Source: Planctomycetota bacterium
Lineage (GTDB): Bacteria; Planctomycetota; Phycisphaerae; Phycisphaerales; UBA1924
Length of the DNA: 11,135 bases
Reading direction: 5' to 3'
Assembly: GCA_023429345.1 (NCBI GenBank)
Contig: JAEYVB010000406.1
Coordinates: forward strand, 1-11,135
The position numbers were made by a program, and so were the translations under genes. This document shows positions 6,717 through 11,135 of this stretch, one piece after another; position 1 is the stretch's first letter, and each line of letters opens with the position of its first letter. The notes under the pieces were generated by a model that saw only the letters and a program-made list of their open reading frames with translations, was not told the origin of the DNA and searched no databases.

Positions 6717-6723
6717 ATTTGAC

Positions 6724-6972
6724 GTGACCGAACAGGAAATCGAGTCCAAGGTGATCAAGATCGTGGCCGAGCAGCTTGGCGCCGATCAGGCCAAGATCAC
6801 CCGCGCCACCAGCTTCGTGGAGGACCTCAACGCCGACAGCCTCGACCAGGTCGAGCTGGTCATGGAGTTCGAGGACGAGTTCGAGACCTCCATTCCCGAC
6901 GAGCAGGCCGAGAAGATCAAGACCGTCGGGCAGGCCATCGAGTTCATCAAGCAGGCCCACGGGATCGAGTGA
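6724..6972 (+). CDS. acpP: Acyl carrier protein
   Basis: The protein has 82 residues and is strongly acidic, the normal size for the family. The phosphopantetheine attachment site is LNADSLDQVELVMEFEDEF, with the modified serine at S39; the helix II recognition region after it is canonical. The protein carries growing acyl chains as thioesters on its 4'-phosphopantetheine arm during type II fatty acid synthesis in the cytoplasm. The start is GTG, supported by GGAG 7 nt upstream. A consensus-like promoter lies at 6639-6667. fabF follows after 94 nt, the usual acpP-fabF order. A small hairpin directly after the stop may lower read-through into fabF. Confidence 0.96.
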   Translation: MTEQEIESKVIKIVAEQLGADQAKITRATSFVEDLNADSLDQVELVMEFEDEFETSIPDEQAEKIKTVGQAIEFIKQAHGIE

Positions 6973-6986
6973 TCCGGCCCGCCGGA
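6973..6986 (+). terminator. Small hairpin after acpP (possible attenuator or 3' end)
   Basis: TCCGG (6973-6977) and CCGGA (6982-6986) form a perfect 5-bp stem with a 4-nt loop, starting at the base after the acpP stop. No T run follows. It is too weak for full termination but could stabilise or partly end the acpP transcript before fabF, since ACP is usually needed in larger amounts than the synthase. Confidence 0.3.
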
Positions 6987-7066
6987 CTCGCTCGCCCCTG
7001 CAACAATGCTGTGACCCCCGCCAGGAGAGAGCGGCGACGGCGGAACGCACCGGGGTCCATTAAGCC

Positions 7067-8350
7067 ATGAACCGTATTGTGGGTATGCCGCGGGTCGTGA
7101 TCACGGGTGTCGGCGCGATCACCAACCTCGGGTTGGATGCGGACGCCACCTGGGCCGCGATGCGCGAGGGCAGGAGCGGTATCGCCCGGATCGAGGGCGA
7201 GGTCTTCGCCCGCTACAAGGACACCTGGACGTGCCGGATCGCCGGGCAGGTCCACGGCTTCGACCCGACCAGGACCATAGAGCACCGCGAGGCCCGGCGG
7301 CTGGACCGGTTTACCCAGCTCGGCGTGGCCGCGGCCGTCGAGGCGGTGGCCAACTCGGGCCTGGACATGGCGAGCGCGGAGCACGACCGCTGCGGGGTGT
7401 CGGTGGGCTCGGGGATCGGGGGCATCCAGACGATCGAGGAGGGGATGCTCACGATGGTGGAGCGGGCCCCGGACCGGCTGAGCCCGTTCACGGTGCCGCG
7501 GCTGATGGTGAACGCCGTGACGGGGAACATCTCGATCCGCTTCGGGCTGCGGGGGCCGGGATCATCGCACGCGACGGCGTGCGCTTCGAGCGGCCACGCC
7601 ATCGGCGACGCGATGAACTACATCCAGCGGGGCTGGGCGGATGTCATGATCGCGGGCGGCGCGGAGGCGGCGGTGAGCCCCCTGTGCGTCGCTGCGTTCT
7701 CGACGATGAAGGCTCTCTCGACGCGGAACGACGACCCGACGCACGCCAGCCGCCCGTTCGACAAGGACCGCGACGGGTTTGTGCTCGCCGAGGGCGCGGC
7801 GATGTTCGTGCTCGAGACGGAGGCGCACGCCCGCAAGCGGGGCGCGACCATCCTGGGGGAGCTCGTCGGCTACGGGAACTCGTCGGACGCCGGGCACATC
7901 ACAGCGCCCGACCCCGAGGGGAGCGGGGCCTCGCGGGCGATGCGGATGGCGCTGATGGATGCGCGGCTGAATCCCGACCAGATCGACTACGTCAACGCCC
8001 ACGGCACCTCGACGCCGCTGGGCGACAAGGCCGAGGTCGCGGCGGTGATGACCGTCTTCGGCGACCACGCCCGGAAAAGCCGGGGCGGGAAGCTGCTGAT
8101 GAGCTCCTCCAAGAGCATGCACGGCCACGCCCTGGGCGCCAGCGGCGCGATCGAGACGATCGCCTGCCTGCACGCGGTACGCGAGGGGATCGTCGCCCCC
8201 ACGGTCAACCTCGACAACCCCGACGAGGGCTTCGACCTGGACCTGGTCCCCCACCACGCGCGCGAGCGCCGCAACCGCTACGCGATGAACAACACCTTCG
8301 GCTTCGGCGGCCACAACGTGACGCTGATCGTGGGGCGGTACGAGGGGTGA
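7067..8350 (+). CDS. fabF: 3-oxoacyl-[acyl-carrier-protein] synthase II (KAS II)
   Basis: A 427-residue thiolase-fold condensing enzyme. It opens with PRVVITGVGAITNLG. The catalytic triad is intact: the acyl-accepting Cys in TACASSGHA (C172), the first His in NAHGTSTPLGD (H312) and the second in SKSMHGHALGASG (H354, with K349). FGFGGHN near the C-terminus is the conserved glycine loop. It elongates acyl-ACP by decarboxylative condensation with malonyl-ACP and pairs with the ACP gene 94 nt upstream. The second His motif reads KSMHGH where the family usually has KSMTGH, a mild variant. The start may instead be ATG 7085, which gives the canonical MPRVVITG N-terminus; neither ATG has a good ribosome site. 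A strong AGGAG at about 7023-7027 has no start codon at a usable distance. Confidence 0.95.
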   Translation: MNRIVGMPRVVITGVGAITNLGLDADATWAAMREGRSGIARIEGEVFARYKDTWTCRIAGQVHGFDPTRTIEHREARRLDRFTQLGVAAAVEAVANSGLDMASAEHDRCGVSVGSGIGGIQTIEEGMLTMVERAPDRLSPFTVPRLMVNAVTGNISIRFGLRGPGSSHATACASSGHAIGDAMNYIQRGWADVMIAGGAEAAVSPLCVAAFSTMKALSTRNDDPTHASRPFDKDRDGFVLAEGAAMFVLETEAHARKRGATILGELVGYGNSSDAGHITAPDPEGSGASRAMRMALMDARLNPDQIDYVNAHGTSTPLGDKAEVAAVMTVFGDHARKSRGGKLLMSSSKSMHGHALGASGAIETIACLHAVREGIVAPTVNLDNPDEGFDLDLVPHHARERRNRYAMNNTFGFGGHNVTLIVGRYEG

Positions 8351-8370
8351 GCGGCTTCTGAGCCTCACCC
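8345..8370. terminator. Bidirectional hairpin between converging fabF and vWA genes
   Basis: GGGTGA (8345-8350) pairs with TCACCC (8365-8370). After a 2-nt bulge, GGCT (8353-8356) pairs with AGCC (8361-8364) around the loop TCTG. Both stop codons lie in the outer stem. With only 14 nt between the two genes, this is the one structure that could end both transcripts, though it lacks a clear T run. Confidence 0.4.
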
Positions 8371-10140
8371 GATGATCTTCCGCCGGTTGCTGACATAGTC
8401 CCACAGCACATAGCGGTCGACATCGCTCCCCGCCGTGAAGAAGACGCGCCCGCCGGTGTGCTCCGCCAGGGTGTGCGCGAACGACACATCCTCGCTCGTC
8501 TGCCACCAGCTCGGCAGCAGGAAGATGTTGATCGTGATCCCCTCGCGACGGCACAGCAGCGCTTCGCGCATGGTCGCCTCTTCGGTCCGCGGGTCGGGGG
8601 GGTAGAGGAGGTAGAGCTCGGGCCCCTCGAAGTGCGCCGTCGGCAGGCCGTCGGTGAGCAGGATGACCTGTTTGTTGGGCGTGTCCTGCGCGCCCAGGTG
8701 CTGGCGGGCGATCCGCAGCGCGTGCTGGATGTTGGTGAAGTGCGGCGGCACCAGCGCCTCCACCATGTCCGGGCGGCTCATATCGGCCTTCAGCCGCACC
8801 ACCGGCTGGTGGATGGTCACCGGCTTGGGCATCAGGCCCGGCACCTCGGAGATGTGCCGCGGCCGCGCGAAGCTGTACATCTCGATGAAGCTCAGGAAAT
8901 CCCCGGGGTATTCCCGCTTGATGAGGCCGTCGAGAGCGAGGGCCATGCGCTTCACGTTCATGTACTGGCCGTCGTAGCGCATGGAGCCGGACATGTCCAT
9001 GAGCACGGCCGTCGCCGCCTTGGGGTTGTTGCGGGTGCGGTGGATCTCGATGTCGTCGGGCGTCAGCCGCACCCGGCCGCCGCGCTCGTTGCGGTCCCGG
9101 AGCATCGCGTTGATGAAGCTCTGCGGGATGTCCATGTTGGCCGCGGAATCGCCGAACTCGTAGGGCTTGGTGCCCGGCAGCTCCACCGCCCCCTCCCCCA
9201 CGATCGGGCCGCTGTGCCGCCCGGAGCGCGAGGCCTCGAGGCTCGAGAAGATCTCCTGGAGCAGCCTGCCCTGGAACGTTCGGTACGCCTGGGGCGTGAG
9301 CCGGTACCCCTCGGCCGCCTCCTCGAGCCCCTGCAGCTCGGCCTGCTCGCGCAGGTAGTCCTGCACCTGCCGGGAGAGGTCCTCCAGCTTCTGGACGTCG
9401 GCCTCCGACGCGAACCGCGACAGTTCCTCCATGTCGATGATCGCGATCTGCGCGTTCTTCATGGCCTCGCGGAGCTGCTCGAGGAGCCGGTCGATCGCCT
9501 CCAGCTCCTCCTTGACCTCCAGGGCCCGCTGCACCGTCATCGGTTCGCGGCCGGTGAACTCGTACCCGGCGGCGAGCTCCTCCACCTGGTACTTCTCGCC
9601 CAGGCGCCCGATGAGCGAGACCAGCGACGCGGCGAGCGGCCCGGTATCGTCGCCGCTCCTGAACCACGCCCGCTCGATCGCGGGGATGTTCTCGTCGGCG
9701 ATCGCGGCGTCCAGTTCTTCTTTCAGCTCGGGCGGCGGCTGGGTACGCCCTGCCTGCTCGCGGTACGCGCGGCCGGCTTCCTCGAGCGCCGCCCGCGTCT
9801 CGTACGTCGCGAGGATCTTGCGTTTGCGCTCCTCCAGCATCTCGATGAGCGCATCCAGGCTCGGCCCGAGCCCCGCGATCTGCGAGATATCCAGCCGCAC
9901 CGCGTTGGCGAGCTCTTCCGGCGTGAGCCGCCGCGTGCTGCCGTAGCGGAGCATGTGTTCGAACGCCGCGGAGGCGAGGTCCGGGGGCGGGGCGGTGGGC
10001 GAGGGGAAGGTCTTGGGGTCGTATTTCTGGTAGGTGTGGACGATGCCGCCGGGCGTGCGCTGCGGGTTCTTGGGGTCCTTGGCCACACCATATTGTTCGC
10101 CAGCCGCGGTCGGGCCGAGCATGATTCCGTGCTGTTCCAT
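8365..10140 (-). CDS. vWA-domain protein (MoxR/Mg-chelatase partner type)
   Basis: A 591-residue protein. The N-terminal 370 residues are mostly charged helices, including likely coiled coil around ALIEMLEERKRKILATYE and later ELEAIDRLLEQLREAMK. A von Willebrand A domain follows from about 375 to 560. Its metal-ion-dependent adhesion site is complete: DMSGS (D382, S384, S386), T469 in FTNIQHAL and D497 in LLTDGLPTAH. There is no signal peptide, so it should be cytoplasmic. Proteins of this kind work with MoxR or Mg-chelatase-like AAA+ ATPases in metal insertion or protein remodelling; an ATPase-like C-terminus lies upstream on the same strand at 10908-11135. The frame stays open far upstream of 10140, but that part overlaps the zinc-ribbon gene on the other strand and shows no domain, so ATG 10140 is preferred. 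No good ribosome site is seen. Confidence 0.85.
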   Translation of the reverse strand: MEQHGIMLGPTAAGEQYGVAKDPKNPQRTPGGIVHTYQKYDPKTFPSPTAPPPDLASAAFEHMLRYGSTRRLTPEELANAVRLDISQIAGLGPSLDALIEMLEERKRKILATYETRAALEEAGRAYREQAGRTQPPPELKEELDAAIADENIPAIERAWFRSGDDTGPLAASLVSLIGRLGEKYQVEELAAGYEFTGREPMTVQRALEVKEELEAIDRLLEQLREAMKNAQIAIIDMEELSRFASEADVQKLEDLSRQVQDYLREQAELQGLEEAAEGYRLTPQAYRTFQGRLLQEIFSSLEASRSGRHSGPIVGEGAVELPGTKPYEFGDSAANMDIPQSFINAMLRDRNERGGRVRLTPDDIEIHRTRNNPKAATAVLMDMSGSMRYDGQYMNVKRMALALDGLIKREYPGDFLSFIEMYSFARPRHISEVPGLMPKPVTIHQPVVRLKADMSRPDMVEALVPPHFTNIQHALRIARQHLGAQDTPNKQVILLTDGLPTAHFEGPELYLLYPPDPRTEEATMREALLCRREGITINIFLLPSWWQTSEDVSFAHTLAEHTGGRVFFTAGSDVDRYVLWDYVSNRRKIIG

Positions 10141-10153
10141 TAGACTCAAGCCC

Positions 10154-10900
10154 GTGCCCCCGCCCGCCTGCCCAGCCTGCCAGGCCCCCATTGGCCCCAA
10201 AGACATCAACATCGCCGAGGGCGTGGCGTATTGCCGCGCGTGCGGCGAGGTGATCCGGCTTCGGGAGATAGCCCGCGACCCGGCCATCGCGGCCGCGGAC
10301 CCCGCCTCGCCACCGCCGGGTTGCACCTTCCGCGCCGATGGTGCCGAGACGGTCATCCGCGCGAGCGGGCGCTCGCTCCGGGGCCTCCTCGGCGGGCTCT
10401 TCATCGCGGCGTTCTGGAACGGGATTGTGTCCGTCTTCGTGCTCATCGCGCTGGGCAGCACGCTGAAACACCTGAGCGGTTCGCTGCCGGCGTGGTTCCC
10501 CGGCCCCCCGGGATCGCCCCGGGGCATGGGACCGGGGAACATGCCGATCCCGTTCACCATCTTCCTCTGGGTCTTCCTGACGCCGTTCATGGCGATCGGG
10601 GCGCTCCTGATCCTGAACGTGCTGCACTGCATCGCGGGGCGGGTGGAGATCCGCATCTGGACCGGGAGCGCGGTCGTCTTCTCGGGCGTTGGGCCGTTCG
10701 GGCCGCGGCGTCGCTTCGACCCGGCGGCGGTCAGGAACGTCTCGCTGGGGTCGGCCCGCTGGCGGCAGAACGAGGAATCGCAGCCGATGGTGGTGATCGA
10801 CTGCGGCGACCGCACGATCCGGTTCGGGTCCATGCTCCCCGAGCCGCGGCGCCTGTGGCTCGCGGCTATCTGCCGGACGGCGCTACTGCCCGGAGCGTAG
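10154..10900 (+). CDS. Zinc-ribbon membrane protein of unknown function
   Basis: A 248-residue protein read from GTG 10154. CPAC (C6, C9) and CRAC (C27, C30) form a typical N-terminal zinc ribbon. Two membrane segments follow at about residues 79-101 and 133-157, separated by a Pro/Gly-rich loop. After these comes a soluble beta-rich part (about 160-248) that resembles a small PH-like domain, though I cannot name a family. The ribbon and C-terminal part are probably cytoplasmic. The start is uncertain: no ribosome site is clear, and the GTG is chosen because it comes just before the zinc ribbon and leaves the divergent vWA gene intact. TAGACT at 10141-10146 is placed as the -10 box of a leaderless transcript would be. 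Its 3' end meets the AAA+-like gene end-to-end with 7 nt between. The gene is translated opposite to the ATPase/vWA pair around it. Confidence 0.72.
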   Translation: MPPPACPACQAPIGPKDINIAEGVAYCRACGEVIRLREIARDPAIAAADPASPPPGCTFRADGAETVIRASGRSLRGLLGGLFIAAFWNGIVSVFVLIALGSTLKHLSGSLPAWFPGPPGSPRGMGPGNMPIPFTIFLWVFLTPFMAIGALLILNVLHCIAGRVEIRIWTGSAVVFSGVGPFGPRRRFDPAAVRNVSLGSARWRQNEESQPMVVIDCGDRTIRFGSMLPEPRRLWLAAICRTALLPGA

Positions 10901-10907
10901 AGGAGGC

Positions 10908-11135
10908 TCACGTCTCGTAGGTGATGCGTCCGTGCCGCTGCTGGCGCGAGATGGCATCGCTGGCGTAGAGGCCCGCGAGGACGAACTCGACGCAGCTCGC
11001 CCGCACCGCGTCATCGCCGCCGGCGTTCACCTCGAAGGCCTTATCCCAGACCGGAGGCACGCGCTTGAGCCGCTGGGCGTAGTGGGCGCTCGGGAGCATG
11101 TCCCCCACCTCGATCTTCACGCCCTTGCCGAAGAC
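10908..11135 (-). CDS. C-terminal fragment resembling a Mg-chelatase/MoxR-type AAA+ ATPase (runs off the right edge)
   Basis: Seventy-five residues are visible, from VFGKGVKIEVGDMLPSAHYA at the edge to RQQRHGRITYET before the stop (TGA, 10910-10908). The pattern S..Y...L..VP..W (about residues 16-30) followed by VEFVLAGLYASDAISRQ resembles the C-terminal helical lid of Mg-chelatase-like ATPases, which often read AVEFVLEGL.L...L and end in a short tyrosine-containing tail. The nucleotide-binding part with Walker motifs is outside the window, so the family call rests on this tail and on the vWA gene downstream on the same strand. A GTG at 11120 could be a start, but the open frame continues to the edge and 70 residues would be only the tail, so a truncated view is more likely. 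Confidence 0.55.
   Translation of the reverse strand, partial: VFGKGVKIEVGDMLPSAHYAQRLKRVPPVWDKAFEVNAGGDDAVRASCVEFVLAGLYASDAISRQQRHGRITYET

Larger units (their letters stand above)
6305..6723. other. Divergent intergenic region (DUF1444 / acpP), 419 bp
   Basis: No protein-coding gene is supported here. From left to right it holds the DUF1444 ribosome site and leader hairpin, a stretch at about 6350-6480 where nothing is recognised, a large GC-rich inverted repeat (6524-6579), a palindrome (6581-6605) and the acpP promoter and leader. Two oppositely directed promoters must lie here; only the acpP one could be identified with some confidence. No tRNA, SRP RNA, tmRNA or RNase P signature was found. 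Confidence 0.7.

Noticed and set aside
8458..10143. Open frame of 561 codons opposite the vWA gene (plus)
   Set aside because: The minus strand carries a complete metal-binding vWA site; the plus frame has only repeated Leu/Arg/His/Val stretches.
10141..10911. In-frame upstream extension of the vWA protein to 10911
   Set aside because: The extension overlaps the zinc-ribbon gene, shows no domain and has the composition of an antisense frame.
1..11135. Mobile element, CRISPR array or defence system
   Set aside because: No transposase, integrase, direct-repeat array or nuclease gene is visible; the genes are ordinary chromosomal types and composition is even throughout.

Overview
The window is very GC-rich. 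It reads like a chromosome fragment from a planctomycete, most likely of the Phycisphaerae/Phycisphaerales type. The strongest clue is the secreted oxidase at 2398-5016. It carries Cys-rich modules opening with GACC and ends in a tandem C-terminal module built around NVADFTCFLQ, an ending I associate with exported proteins of that group. The assignment comes from recognising these motifs, not from a search.

Layout, left to right. Positions 1-307 (minus) hold the N-terminal part of a nucleoside hydrolase of the futalosine hydrolase/MTA-SAH nucleosidase superfamily, running off the left edge. Divergent from it, 496-2307 (plus) encodes a membrane-anchored HlyD/RND-type adaptor with a long coiled coil. 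Next on the plus strand are a modular secreted multicopper oxidase (2398-5016) and, 7 nt later, a HIT-family protein (5024-5482). A DUF1444 protein (5513-6304, minus) converges on the HIT gene. A 419-bp divergent intergenic region follows, rich in inverted repeats and carrying a good promoter for the acyl carrier protein gene acpP (6724-6972), followed by fabF (7067-8350). Converging on fabF is a vWA-domain protein (8365-10140, minus). It is divergent, with only 13 nt between start codons, from a zinc-ribbon membrane protein (10154-10900, plus). The right edge (10908-11135, minus) is the C-terminal end of a protein resembling a Mg-chelatase/MoxR-type AAA+ ATPase.

How the genes fit together. 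acpP-fabF is a standard fatty-acid synthesis pair: carrier protein and elongating ketosynthase. The AAA+-like fragment and the vWA protein look like a MoxR-vWA type chaperone/metal-insertion pair, interrupted here by a gene on the opposite strand. The multicopper oxidase is exported by the Sec pathway and has a full set of copper ligands. It is probably a surface or extracellular laccase-like enzyme with accessory binding or anchoring modules at both ends. The adaptor upstream should work with an inner-membrane transporter that is not visible here.

No tRNA, rRNA, CRISPR array, insertion sequence or phage gene was recognised. The most unusual items are the four-part oxidase, the opposite-strand gene inside the ATPase/vWA locus, and the structured intergenic DNA before acpP. 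Long open frames on the opposite strand of nearly every gene are a base-composition effect and are left out.
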